Below are positions 34,918 through 43,891 of a stretch of DNA of 64,000 bases, piece by piece. The notes below the pieces were generated by a model, which did not search any database, was not told the DNA's origin, and worked only from the letters and a program-made list of their open reading frames with translations. Position numbers and translations under genes: made by a program. The DNA comes from CAWCDJ01 sp963796485. Its GTDB lineage: Bacteria; Acidobacteriota; Terriglobia; Bryobacterales; Bryobacteraceae. The stretch spans positions 248,001 to 312,000 of the forward strand of contig CAWCLV010000006.1 in NCBI GenBank assembly GCA_963796485.1, in the 5' to 3' direction. Positions within the stretch are counted from its first letter, which is position 1. The number at the start of each line of letters is the position of its first letter.

Positions 34918-36124
34918 ATTCACGGGCGAGCGAGTCATACCCGGCCAGGTAGACGTCGATTTGTTGAACGAGCACCTGGCGCGCTACACCTTCGCGGCGC
35001 GGTTGGCGCGGGGAAAGCGGGTTCTGGACGCCGGATGCGGCGCGGGTTACGGTTCGGCCGAACTGGCGGACGCGGCCCTGAGCGTGGTGGGGGTGGATGT
35101 CGCCCCGGAAGCGATCGAGTTCGCGCGCGCCAACTACGCACTGCCCAATCTCTCGTTCGAAGAGAGTTCCGTGACCACCCTGCCGCATGCCGACGGGAGT
35201 TTTGAACTCGTGGTGGCGTTCGAGGTGATCGAGCACCTGTCGAATTGGAACGAGTTTCTGCTGGAGGCGCGGCGCGTGCTGGCGCCCACCGGGCAGTTCA
35301 TCGTCTCGACGCCCAACAAGCTGTACTACACGGAATCGCGCGGCGCCGACGGCGCAAACCCGTTCCATGTTCACGAATTCGAGTTCAAGGAATTCTGCGA
35401 AGCGCTGAACGCCGTGTTCCCGCACGTCTCGATGTTCCTGGAAAACCACGTGGAGGGCGTTGCCTTCCAGCCCTACGACCGCGGCAACACCGTGGAGGTG
35501 CGGGTGGATTCGAGCGAGCCGGCGCCGGACGAATCGCACTTCTTTTTGGCGGTGTGCGCGCACCGGCCGCAAGTCGGGAATCCGACTTTCGTTTACGTCC
35601 CGCGCTCCGCCAACGTGCTGCGCGAGCGGGAACGGCATATCGAGCTGCTCGAGGGCGAACTGGCCACGAAGAATGCCTGGCTCGAAAAGGCGCTGGCCGA
35701 GCACGAAGACCTGATGCGGCAGTTCTCGGAGCTGCAGGCGGCGCTCGAAAAAAGCAACCGCTGGGCGGAAGAGTTGAACCGCGATCTGAAAGAGCGGGGC
35801 GAACGCATCGAGCAGTTGCAGGCGGAACTGGCGGAGTCGCAGGCGGGCGCGCTTCGCATGGCCGAAGCGTACGATGCCAAGATCGCCGAGCTCGAAGAGG
35901 ATGTCGCGGCGAAGACGGAGTGGGCGCGCGAACGCGATGCGGCCGTCGTCAAAGCCGCGGAGGCCCTGCATCACACCGAGAAGGAATTGGAAGAACGCAC
36001 GGCCTGGGCCCTTCGCCTGGACAAGGAATCGGCCGAATTAGGGCGGCAGTTGACCCTGGTGCGCGGCTCGCGCTGGGTGAGGCTTGGCCGCAGGATCGGG
36101 GTCGGCCCCGATCTCCCGGCGTGA
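34910..36124 (+). CDS. SAM-dependent methyltransferase with long C-terminal coiled coil
   Basis: 404 residues from a TTG start inside the end of wzt. Residues 1 to about 220 form a class I methyltransferase: motif I VLDAGCGAGYG (D40), VVGVDVAPEAI, and FELVVAFEVIEHLSNW. From about 235 to 385 the sequence is Glu/Lys/Arg-rich with heptads (RERERHIELLEGELATKNAWL and so on), a coiled coil, ending in VRGSRWVRLGRRIG. A terminal methyltransferase attached to a coiled coil beside Wzt recalls WbdD, which caps and measures O-antigen chains, but no kinase domain is present. Confidence 0.85.
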   Translation: MAEFTGERVIPGQVDVDLLNEHLARYTFAARLARGKRVLDAGCGAGYGSAELADAALSVVGVDVAPEAIEFARANYALPNLSFEESSVTTLPHADGSFELVVAFEVIEHLSNWNEFLLEARRVLAPTGQFIVSTPNKLYYTESRGADGANPFHVHEFEFKEFCEALNAVFPHVSMFLENHVEGVAFQPYDRGNTVEVRVDSSEPAPDESHFFLAVCAHRPQVGNPTFVYVPRSANVLRERERHIELLEGELATKNAWLEKALAEHEDLMRQFSELQAALEKSNRWAEELNRDLKERGERIEQLQAELAESQAGALRMAEAYDAKIAELEEDVAAKTEWARERDAAVVKAAEALHHTEKELEERTAWALRLDKESAELGRQLTLVRGSRWVRLGRRIGVGPDLPA

Positions 36125-36125
36125 C

Positions 36126-38528
36126 ATGGCCCTGCTGAAGAGATTTCTCCGGGCTCTTCCTCTCCTGCTGATTTCGCCCCTGCTGATCGCGATTGTGATC
36201 GTCGCGCTTTCCGCAGCCGATCTCTGGCGCCGTTTGTTGGACGCCCGCCCGTCGCGCGACGCCGACGCACAGAGCCGCGACCGTCACGCTGCGGGCAAAG
36301 CCGCTTCCGTGGTCATCCCCAACTGGAACGGCCGCGACCTTCTGGAAAAATACCTGCCTTCGGTGATCGCCGCCATGTCCGGCAATCCGGAAAACGAAAT
36401 TATCGTGGTGGACAACGGCTCCGAAGACGGCAGCGCGGATTTTGTACGCGCCGCATTTCCCTCCGTCAGGCTGCTTCCGCTTCCCACGAATCTTGGCTTC
36501 GGCGGCGGCTCCAACGCGGGCTTTCGCGCGGCCAAAAACGACGTGGTGGTCCTGCTGAACAGCGATATGCGGGTGGATGAGGGATTCCTCGCGCCGCTGC
36601 TCGAAGGCTTCGCCGATCCCGGCGTTTTCGCCGTCTCCTGCCAGATCTTCTTCAGCGATCCGAGCAAGTTGCGCGAAGAAACCGGGCTGACGCAGGGATG
36701 GTGGCAGGACGGCGCCTTGCGCGTGCGGCATCGCGACGACGCGGCCATCCAGGACCTGTACCCGTGCTTCTATGGGGGCGGCGGATCGTGCGCCTTCGAC
36801 CGTCACAAGTTTCTCGAACTCGGCGGCTTCGACCGCCTGCTCGAGCCCTTCTACCTGGAAGATACCGACCTCGGCTACATGGCTTGGAAGCGCGGTTGGA
36901 AGGTCCTCTACCAGCCGCGGAGCGTGGTCTTCCACGAGCACAGGGGCACCATCGGGAAAAAGTTTTCGCAGGAGTACATTCAGGCCGTATTGCAGAAGAA
37001 CTTCCTGCTCTTCTGCTGGAAAAACATTCACGAGTGGCCCAGGCTCTGGTCGCATTTCGCGTTCACGTGGGCGGGAGCGCTGTTGGCGGTGATTTTCGGC
37101 GACGTGCCCGGCCGGCCCAACTTCGCCGCGCTCTGGCGGGCGTTCCGGCAATTGCCGCAGGCGATGCGATCGCGCCGCCGGGCCGGAACCCTGGCGCGGA
37201 TCAGCGACACCGAGGCGTTCCGGCGACCGCTGGGCGGCTATTTCCGCGACCGCTTTGCGCCGATGGAGCCGGCCCCGGCCAAACCGCGGGTGCTGTTTGT
37301 TTCGCCCTACCCGATCTGCCCGCCGGTGCACGGCGGCGGCGTGTTCATGTACCAGACCCTGCGGGAACTGGCGAAGCTCGCGGAAGTGCACGTGGTGGAA
37401 CTGCTGGATTATGCGCGGCAGGCTGCGGAGAACGAAGAGCTGCGCGAATTCTGTGCGTCGGCGGAGTGGCTGGTGCGGCCCGGCGGTGAAGCCAAAGGCG
37501 CCGGGTCGATGAAGCCGTATGCCGTGCGCGAGATTGCGATCGACGATCTGGAGTGGCTGATCCACCGCCAGATCTACCTCAAGCGGATCGACCTGCTTCA
37601 GTTGGAATACACGCCGATGTCGCAATTCCGCGGCGATTTTCAGCGGATTCCCTGCGCGCTGTTCGAACACGACGTCTACTTCCAATCGGTCGCGCGCGGC
37701 GTGGGCCATTTCCCCGGGTTGACCGCCGAGATCAACGCAAGGGTCGAATACCTGAAGGCGCTGCGCTACGAACTGCGCGCTCTGAGGAAGTTCGACCAGG
37801 TGCAGGTTTGCACGCCGGCCAACCGCGACTACCTGCTCTCGTTCCTCCCCGGTTTGGCGGACCGGCTGAAGACCGGGCTGCGCGCGGGAATCGATACGTC
37901 GCGCTATCAATTCCGGCCATGCGGGCGCGAGCCGCTGACCATGCTGTTCATCGGAAGCTTCCGCCACGATCCGAACCGCGTTGCGATGGATTGGTTCATC
38001 AACGAAGTGATGCCCCTGATTTTGGCGAAGCAGCCAACCGCGCGGCTGGTCATTGCGGGTTCGGATCCTCCTCCGGCACACGCGTGGGCCGATCATTCCG
38101 GGGCAATCGAATTGCTCGGGTTCGTGGATGATGTGCGGGAATGCTTATCGCGTTATGCGGTGTTCGTATGCCCGATCCTGAGCGGTTCCGGAGTCCGGGT
38201 GAAACTGCTGGAGGCTTTCTCCGCCGGAATCCCGGTGGTGTCGACGCTTGTCGGCGCGGAAGGGCTGGCGCGAAACGACGGCGAGTTCTGCTTGATGGCC
38301 GACGATCCCGCGGGATTCGCGGAGCGGGTGATCCGGATTCTCGAAGGCTCCGGGGAGGTTGCGGCCATGGCGTCGAGGGCACGCGCGGAAGTCGAGGCCA
38401 ACTGGGACATGGCGGCCATCACGCAAAAGCTGGTGGCAGGGTATGGCGAGCTGGTTCGCGAAAAGCGGCGGAGCGGCCCGGAGCCGCGGGTTACTTCGAC
38501 TTCGGGTTCGGGTTCAGGTCTTTTTTGA
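36126..38528 (+). CDS. Two-domain GT2-GT4 fusion glycosyltransferase
   Basis: 800 residues. An N-terminal hydrophobic anchor (LLLISPLLIAIVIVALSA) is followed by a GT2 domain from about residue 62 (VVIPNWNGRDLLEKYLPSV, IIVVDNGSEDGS, LLNSDMRVDEGF, FYLEDTDLGYMAWKRGW). A GT4/GT-B domain starts near residue 388 (VLFVSPYPICPPVHGGG) and includes TMLFIGSFRHDPN and the C-terminal SGSGVRVKLLEAFSAGIPVVST nucleotide-sugar motif. It probably adds two successive sugars. The start is ATG 36126, 1 bp after the previous stop; the 3' end overlaps the convergent gene at 38491 by 38 bp. Confidence 0.88.
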   Translation: MALLKRFLRALPLLLISPLLIAIVIVALSAADLWRRLLDARPSRDADAQSRDRHAAGKAASVVIPNWNGRDLLEKYLPSVIAAMSGNPENEIIVVDNGSEDGSADFVRAAFPSVRLLPLPTNLGFGGGSNAGFRAAKNDVVVLLNSDMRVDEGFLAPLLEGFADPGVFAVSCQIFFSDPSKLREETGLTQGWWQDGALRVRHRDDAAIQDLYPCFYGGGGSCAFDRHKFLELGGFDRLLEPFYLEDTDLGYMAWKRGWKVLYQPRSVVFHEHRGTIGKKFSQEYIQAVLQKNFLLFCWKNIHEWPRLWSHFAFTWAGALLAVIFGDVPGRPNFAALWRAFRQLPQAMRSRRRAGTLARISDTEAFRRPLGGYFRDRFAPMEPAPAKPRVLFVSPYPICPPVHGGGVFMYQTLRELAKLAEVHVVELLDYARQAAENEELREFCASAEWLVRPGGEAKGAGSMKPYAVREIAIDDLEWLIHRQIYLKRIDLLQLEYTPMSQFRGDFQRIPCALFEHDVYFQSVARGVGHFPGLTAEINARVEYLKALRYELRALRKFDQVQVCTPANRDYLLSFLPGLADRLKTGLRAGIDTSRYQFRPCGREPLTMLFIGSFRHDPNRVAMDWFINEVMPLILAKQPTARLVIAGSDPPPAHAWADHSGAIELLGFVDDVRECLSRYAVFVCPILSGSGVRVKLLEAFSAGIPVVSTLVGAEGLARNDGEFCLMADDPAGFAERVIRILEGSGEVAAMASRARAEVEANWDMAAITQKLVAGYGELVREKRRSGPEPRVTSTSGSGSGLF

Positions 38529-39072
38529 GGCGCGAGACGATGTCGGAAGCGGTGTGGTTCAGATCCTTCAGGTTGTTGCTCTTGGGCGGGTCGAAGGTAG
38601 ACCAGACGACTTCCCGCGACTTGGCTTCGACCAGAAAAATCGTTCCCTTTCCCCGGCCGAACGAGGAGTTCGTGCCCGGATTGTCGAGCTTGTTCACGGT
38701 GTCGGAAAAAGCGCCCGCCAGGTTCGCACCGCTGTCCTGCTTGTCCTCCGCCTCGTCTTTCGCCGGCTTCGCCGGTTTAGCCACCGGTTTAGCCACCGGC
38801 TTCGCCACCGGCTCCGGATTGGCGCTCTCGGGCTTGGGCGAAAAGCTCTCGAGCCGGATCTGGAAGCCTTCTCCGATCCGGTCAGTGAGCACGGCGTCGG
38901 CCAGCTTGGGATCCGTTACCACCTGGAAGATATGTTCCTCCGTGAGCCGGCTGGCCAGGTACTGGTCCAGGCCCCGCGACATCGGCATGACGTACACGGT
39001 TTTGACCGCGGCCAGTTCGGCGGCGCCCAGCAGCACGCCGGATCCGCACAGAAGGAACAATAGCTTCTTCAT
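38491..39072 (-). CDS. Secreted hypothetical protein with KPVA repeats
   Basis: 193 residues from MKKLL (ATG 39072), with signal peptide ending around LLGAAELA. The first half (VKTVYVMPMSRGLDQYLASRLTEEHIFQVVTDPKLADAVLTD) has the shape of a small alpha/beta domain found in proteins that test variable periplasmic components. The middle is a repetitive KPVAKPVAKPVAKPAKPAK linker. The end (GTIFLVEAKSREVVWSTFDPP) again looks like beta structure. Function unknown. It is the only minus-strand gene inside the glycan cluster. Confidence 0.7.
   Translation of the reverse strand: MKKLLFLLCGSGVLLGAAELAAVKTVYVMPMSRGLDQYLASRLTEEHIFQVVTDPKLADAVLTDRIGEGFQIRLESFSPKPESANPEPVAKPVAKPVAKPAKPAKDEAEDKQDSGANLAGAFSDTVNKLDNPGTNSSFGRGKGTIFLVEAKSREVVWSTFDPPKSNNLKDLNHTASDIVSRLKKDLNPNPKSK
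38764..38815 (-). repeat. 12-bp tandem repeat coding for the KPVA linker
   Basis: About four units of a 12-bp motif (plus strand CCGGTTTAGCCA and variants) inside the gene at 38491-39072, giving the repeated Lys-Pro-Val-Ala tetrapeptide. The reading frame is preserved because each unit is four codons. Confidence 0.7.
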
Positions 39073-39122
39073 CGCTACCATAATAATATCGAGACGCTGG
39101 GCGGTGCCAAAAAGTCGGAAAC

Positions 39123-39797
39123 ATGTATAAGGGTCAATCGATCACGGTCATCATTCCGTGCCTGAACGAGGAGCAGGGTATCGAGAAGGTCCTGCGCGCC
39201 ATGCCGGACTTCGTGGACGAAGTCATCGTGGTGGATAACGACTCGACGGACCGCACCTCGGAAGTGGCGGAGTCGCTGGGTGCGAAAGTCATCCGGGAGG
39301 CAGTGCGGGGCTACGGAAGAAGCTACAAACGCGGCTTCGCGGTGGCCACCAAAGACGTGATCGTAACGCTCGACGGCGACCACAGCTACCCGGTGGACGC
39401 GCTATCCTACCTGATCGAAGCCTTCCTGCACCTGGATGTGGATTTCCTGAACGCTTCGCGTTTTCCGGTCCGCGACCACGCGTCCATGAGCTTCAAACAC
39501 AAGTTCGGAAACCTGCTGCTTTCGCTGGCAATGTCGCTTTTGTTCTTTCGCTGGGTGCGGGATTCGCAGTCGGGCATGTGGGTGTTTCGCCGGTCCATCG
39601 TGAAGGAGATGAAACTGGAGTCGGACGGCATGGCCTTCTCGGAAGAGATCAAGATCGAGGCCCTGCGCAATCCGCGCATCCGGTTCGGAGAGATTTCCAT
39701 CATGTACTCCTCGCGCCTGGGCGAGAAGAAGCTGAACCCGTGGCGGGACGGCGTGCAGAATCTGACGTTCCTGGCGAAGAAACGCTTCTTCCGATGA
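39123..39797 (+). CDS. GT2 glycosyltransferase, polyprenol-phosphate sugar transferase-like
   Basis: 224 residues, a single GT2 domain without membrane helices at the C-terminus. Motifs are VIIPCLNEEQGIEKVLRAM, EVIVVDNDSTDRTSEVA, GYGRSYKRGFAVATKDVIVTLDGDHSYP (catalytic DGD) and DSQSGMWVFRRSI. The pattern is that of DPM1-like enzymes that make polyprenyl-phosphate sugars, so it may supply a lipid-linked sugar or begin chain synthesis. It overlaps the next gene by ATGA. Confidence 0.87.
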   Translation: MYKGQSITVIIPCLNEEQGIEKVLRAMPDFVDEVIVVDNDSTDRTSEVAESLGAKVIREAVRGYGRSYKRGFAVATKDVIVTLDGDHSYPVDALSYLIEAFLHLDVDFLNASRFPVRDHASMSFKHKFGNLLLSLAMSLLFFRWVRDSQSGMWVFRRSIVKEMKLESDGMAFSEEIKIEALRNPRIRFGEISIMYSSRLGEKKLNPWRDGVQNLTFLAKKRFFR

Positions 39798-40780
39798 GCC
39801 TGGCCGCCATCGTGCCGGTCTGGAACGGCCGTCCCCTGCTGGAGAAATTGCTGGCCAGCCTGGCGCGCCAGACCCTACGAGCCGATGAACTCGTGGTGGT
39901 GGACAACGGATCGACCGATGGAGCGCCCGAAGCGGCACGCGCGCACGGCGCACGCGTCATCGGGATGGGGCATAACGCCGGCTTCGCCGCCGCCGTCAAT
40001 CGGGGCATCCGGGAAACGCGCGCCGGGTGGGTCGCGGTGCTCAACAGCGATGTGGAACTGGCGCCAGACTACTTCGAATTGCTCACCGCCACCGACGCCT
40101 GGTTCGCCTCGGGGAAAATTCTCCAGGCGAATTGCCCGGAGCGCATTGACGGAACGTTCGACCTCGTATGCCGGGGCGGCACTCCATGGCGCGCCGGAAA
40201 CGGTTGCGCCGACGGACCCGCCTGGGCGAACCGGCGCACCGTGTACTCGGTACCCTGGACAGCAGCGGTTTTTCGTTCGACCGTGTTCGAGAAAACCGGC
40301 CTGCTCGAAGAACGATTCGAGTCGTATCTCGAAGACGTGGATTTCGGGCTGCGCTGCGCCGCGCTCGGGCTCGCCGGCGAGTACGTGCCGCAAGCTGTAG
40401 CCTGGCACCGGGGAAGCGCCGCGCTGGGGCGCTGGCATCCCGAGACGGTGCGGCGGATGTCCCGCAACCAGGTCTGGCTTATGGCGCGGCATTACTCGAA
40501 CGGCGACCTGTTCCGCTGCTGGTGGACGGCGGCGGTGGCGCAGTCACTTTGGGGATTAGTGGCCCTGCGTCACGGAACCGGACTGGCATGGCTCAGGGGA
40601 AAGGTCGAGGGCGTTGGAAAATCCTCGGAAGTCCGGCGCGAGTGTACGGTTTCGCACCAAGCGGGCATTCTTCAGCAACTCCGCGAAAATGACGTCCTGA
40701 TCCGGAAGTTGCAAGCAGAACTGGGGTGGGATTTTTACTGGAGAATGTATTTCTTACTAACATCCGCCGGGGCAAAGTGA
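39794..40780 (+). CDS. GT2 glycosyltransferase, rhamnosyltransferase-like
   Basis: 328 residues starting MSLAAIVPVWNGRPLLEKLL. GT2 motifs include LVVVDNGSTDGAPEAARAHGA, NAGFAAAVNRGIRETRAGWVAVLNSDVEL (catalytic NSD) and FESYLEDVDFGLRCAALGL (ED base motif). This resembles WbbL-like rhamnosyl or related deoxysugar transferases. It is translationally coupled to the preceding gene and followed 3 bp later by another GT2 gene. Confidence 0.87.
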   Translation: MSLAAIVPVWNGRPLLEKLLASLARQTLRADELVVVDNGSTDGAPEAARAHGARVIGMGHNAGFAAAVNRGIRETRAGWVAVLNSDVELAPDYFELLTATDAWFASGKILQANCPERIDGTFDLVCRGGTPWRAGNGCADGPAWANRRTVYSVPWTAAVFRSTVFEKTGLLEERFESYLEDVDFGLRCAALGLAGEYVPQAVAWHRGSAALGRWHPETVRRMSRNQVWLMARHYSNGDLFRCWWTAAVAQSLWGLVALRHGTGLAWLRGKVEGVGKSSEVRRECTVSHQAGILQQLRENDVLIRKLQAELGWDFYWRMYFLLTSAGAK

Positions 40781-40783
40781 CAC

Positions 40784-41728
40784 ATGGATCGAGTCGGAGT
40801 GGTCATAGTCAGTTACAATTCCGAACGCGAAATCGGTGCCTGCCTCGATGCCCTGGTTCCCTCGGGCGCCGATGTGGTGGTTGTGGATAACTCATCCACG
40901 GACGCTACGGTTGCCGTGGTGAAGCAGAAATGCGTGCGTCTCATCGAGAATTCCGCGAATCTCGGCTTTGCGGCCGCAGTAAATCAAGGGTTTTCCCTAA
41001 TAAATCGTGAGTTTATTCTGATTCTGAACCCGGACTCTGTTGTGCAAAGCGGTTTGGATGCGCTGCGGCGAGCGTGCGCCCTGCCCGGGGCTGCGGCGGC
41101 CGGTGGACTTTTGCTGGGCCGGGACGGCGCTCCCCAGGTCGGTTTCATGGTTCGCAAGTTTCCCACAGCCACCGTTTTTGTTTTGGAATCTCTTTTGCTC
41201 AACCGGATCTGGCCGGCGAACCCGGTCAATCGAAAATACCGTTGTCTACGGCTGGATTACACCTCCCGCACGGAGGTGGAGCAGCCGGCCGGCGCATTTC
41301 TTATGGTCAGGCGGTCGGTTTGGGAAGAACTGGGCGGCTTCGATGAAGGATTCCATCCGCTCTGGTTCGAAGACGTAGACTTCTGCCGGCGCGCGGCCAA
41401 AGAGGGATATCGTTTGTATTTCGAACCGCAGGCTGTGGCGAAACATACGGGCGCGCATTCGATCTCGCAGATGACAGTAGAGTTGCGAAAAGTTTACTGG
41501 TATCGTAGTCTACTTAGATATTCCGCAAAGCACTTTCCCCCGAGGGCCCTGCGGGTGGTGTGCCTGGCGGTCGTAACGGGCTCCTTCATTCGAATTCCGG
41601 TTGAAGTATCTGCGTGTCGGAGTCTGAAGCCCCTGGCAGTTTACAGTAAGGTCGTTCGGCTCGCCGGCCGGTGTTTTGTCTACGGCTGGAAGGACGGAGC
41701 AGTTCTGTCCGTTCCCGATTCAAAGTAA
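40784..41728 (+). CDS. GT2 glycosyltransferase, WbbL-like
   Basis: 314 residues: VVIVSYNSEREIGACLDALV, VVVVDNSSTDATVAVV, NLGFAAAVNQGF, LILNPDSVV (catalytic NPD) and FDEGFHPLWFEDVDFCRRAAKEG. This is the WbbL/rhamnosyltransferase layout with two short amphipathic C-terminal helices. AT content is slightly higher than in the neighbouring genes. Confidence 0.87.
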   Translation: MDRVGVVIVSYNSEREIGACLDALVPSGADVVVVDNSSTDATVAVVKQKCVRLIENSANLGFAAAVNQGFSLINREFILILNPDSVVQSGLDALRRACALPGAAAAGGLLLGRDGAPQVGFMVRKFPTATVFVLESLLLNRIWPANPVNRKYRCLRLDYTSRTEVEQPAGAFLMVRRSVWEELGGFDEGFHPLWFEDVDFCRRAAKEGYRLYFEPQAVAKHTGAHSISQMTVELRKVYWYRSLLRYSAKHFPPRALRVVCLAVVTGSFIRIPVEVSACRSLKPLAVYSKVVRLAGRCFVYGWKDGAVLSVPDSK

Positions 41729-41769
41729 ATACGGAAGTACGGCAGCTCCAGCTCAGGTTCGCGTACATA

Positions 41770-42816
41770 ATGCACAACGACTTCGTGTCCGTCACGCTGG
41801 TGACGTATAACAGCGGCCGCTTTATCAAGCGATGCCTCGAATCCGTCCTGGCGCAGAAGTATTCAAACCGCGAGATCATCGTTGTCGACAACGCCTCCAC
41901 GGACGGCACGGTCGATATCCTGGAACAGTTCGAAGACCGGATACAGGTCTACTACAACAACGAGAACGCCGGGTTTGCCGCGGCCCAGAACCAGGCGATC
42001 CGGATGTCCGGCGGCGACTGGGTGCTGACTTTGAACCCGGACGTCCTGCTGCTGCCGGATTTCATCCGCTCGCTGGTCGAGGCGGGGCAGGGCGATGAGC
42101 GCGTCGGGTCCGTTTGCGGCAAGCTGCTGACCATGACGGCCCACTTCGAGATTCCCGAGAAGCCCGTAGTGGATTCCACCGGAATCTATTTCAACCCCAT
42201 GCTGCGGCATCTGGACCGCGGCAGCCAGGAAGTGGACAACGGCCACTACCTGCGGTACGAGTACGTGTTTGGGGCTACGGCCGCCGCGGCTCTATACCGC
42301 CGCGCCATGATCGACGACATCTCGCTCGACGGCGAGTTTTTCGACAGCGATTTCTTCGTGTACCGCGAGGATGCGGATGTTGCGTGGCGTGCGCAGTTGA
42401 TGGACTGGAAATGCCTCTACGTGCCGTACGCGCGCGGGTATCACGTGCGCAAGGTGCTGCCGGGAAACCGCGGCGCCCTGCCTGCCGCCATCAACATGCA
42501 TTCGGTGAAGAACCGCTTCCTGATGCGGCTCAAGAACATCTCGCCCGATCTGTACCGCCGCAACTGGTTTTCCATCACGATGCGGGACATGGTGGTGGTA
42601 GGCTGCTGCATCGTGTGGGAGCACACGTCCCTGAAGGCCTTCTGGTTTCTGGCGAGAAACTTCCGCCGCGTGATGGCGAAGCGCCGCCTGATCCAGTCCG
42701 CAAAGCGGGTGGACGACCAGTACATCGCGAGCTGGTTCCACTATCATCCGGTCAGCAAGCAGGCGCCGAAAAAGATGGCGAGGATGCTTTCGCGCTCCGA
42801 AGCGGCGAAAATGTAA
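41770..42816 (+). CDS. GT2 glycosyltransferase
   Basis: 348 residues from ATG 41770 (MHNDFVSVTLVTYNSGRF). Motifs: REIIVVDNASTDGTVDIL, NENAGFAAAQNQAIRMSGGDWVLTLNPDVLLLPDF and FDSDFFVYREDADVAWRAQLMDW. It belongs to the same WbbL-like branch as the previous gene but with a longer C-terminal helical part. The next gene begins 1 bp after its stop. Confidence 0.87.
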   Translation: MHNDFVSVTLVTYNSGRFIKRCLESVLAQKYSNREIIVVDNASTDGTVDILEQFEDRIQVYYNNENAGFAAAQNQAIRMSGGDWVLTLNPDVLLLPDFIRSLVEAGQGDERVGSVCGKLLTMTAHFEIPEKPVVDSTGIYFNPMLRHLDRGSQEVDNGHYLRYEYVFGATAAAALYRRAMIDDISLDGEFFDSDFFVYREDADVAWRAQLMDWKCLYVPYARGYHVRKVLPGNRGALPAAINMHSVKNRFLMRLKNISPDLYRRNWFSITMRDMVVVGCCIVWEHTSLKAFWFLARNFRRVMAKRRLIQSAKRVDDQYIASWFHYHPVSKQAPKKMARMLSRSEAAKM

Positions 42817-42817
42817 T

Positions 42818-43891
42818 TTGAGGATCGCCCTTCTCGGCACCCGCGGCATTCCGGCCAATTACGGCGGGTTTGAGACCTTCGCGGAAGAAATAGCCACCCG
42901 CCTCGTCGAGCGCGGCCACGAAGTGACCGTGTATTGCCGCGACAGGCACACCGCCCCGTGCTATCGCGGCGTGCGGCTGCAGTATCTCCCCACCATCCGC
43001 CACAAATACCTGGATACGCTGGCGCACACGTTCGTTTCCACGCTCCACCTGCTGGCGCATCGCGCGGACGCCGTGCTCTACTGCAACGGCGCCAACGCCG
43101 TCTTCACTTTTTGGCCGCGGCTGTTCGGGATGCCCGTGGCGCTCAACGTGGATGGCATCGAGCGCAAGCGGAAGAAGTGGAACCGCCTCGCCAAGGCGTG
43201 GTACCTGGCTTCCGAATGGCTCACCACGTTCTGCCCGACGCGCGTGGTGACCGATGCGCGAACCATCGAGGAATACTACCGCAGCCGCTACCGCAAGGAG
43301 AGCACGTTCATTTCGTACGGCGCCGCGCTCGGAAAGGTGCCGACAGCGGCCGTCCTGGACCGTCTGGGGCTGGAGCCCTGCCGCTACTTTCTGTATGTGA
43401 GCCGCATGGAGCCGGAGAATCATCCGCTGGACGTGAGAGAAGCGTTCGAGCGCGTCGCAACGCCGCTGAAACTGGCCCTGATCGGCGATGCGCCGTACGC
43501 GGGCGAGTACATCCGGCGCGTACGCGCGACCGATGATCCCCGGATCGTCATCCCGGGCGCCATCTACGGCGCCGGCTACCACGAACTCGGGTCTCACTGC
43601 TTTGCCTACATCCACGCGACGGAAGTCGGCGGGACGCACCCGGCACTGATCGAAGCCATGGGCCGCGGCGCGCTGGTGCTCTACAGGAACACGCCGGAGA
43701 ACGCCGAAGTGGCGGGAGACGCGGGGATCCCGTTCGAGCCGGACGAACTCGCGGAGAAAATTCGCTGCGTGCTGGCGATGCGCGAGGAGGAACGCGCGGC
43801 ATTGCGCGCCAGGGCGGAAGACCGTGTGCGCGAGCGGTACTCGTGGGATGCGGTGACCGACGCCTACGAAAACCTGCTGAAGTCCATGTAG
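42818..43891 (+). CDS. DUF1972/GT4 glycosyltransferase (rhamnosyltransferase-like)
   Basis: 357 residues from a TTG start. The N-terminal MRIALLGTRGIPANYGGFETFAEE is the DUF1972 signature found in beta-1,4-rhamnosyltransferase-like GT4 enzymes. The C-terminal GT-B half has RYFLYVSRMEPENHP and YIHATEVGGTHPALIEAMGRGALVLYRNTPENAEVA (donor-binding E-x7-E region). It ends the glycan cluster; a REP-like palindrome starts exactly at the last base of its stop codon. Confidence 0.88.
   Translation: MRIALLGTRGIPANYGGFETFAEEIATRLVERGHEVTVYCRDRHTAPCYRGVRLQYLPTIRHKYLDTLAHTFVSTLHLLAHRADAVLYCNGANAVFTFWPRLFGMPVALNVDGIERKRKKWNRLAKAWYLASEWLTTFCPTRVVTDARTIEEYYRSRYRKESTFISYGAALGKVPTAAVLDRLGLEPCRYFLYVSRMEPENHPLDVREAFERVATPLKLALIGDAPYAGEYIRRVRATDDPRIVIPGAIYGAGYHELGSHCFAYIHATEVGGTHPALIEAMGRGALVLYRNTPENAEVAGDAGIPFEPDELAEKIRCVLAMREEERAALRARAEDRVRERYSWDAVTDAYENLLKSM

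Noticed and set aside
35949..38096. A 715-codon minus-strand frame
   Set aside because: It lies across the methyltransferase tail and the glycosyltransferase fusion and has no recognisable domain or start context.
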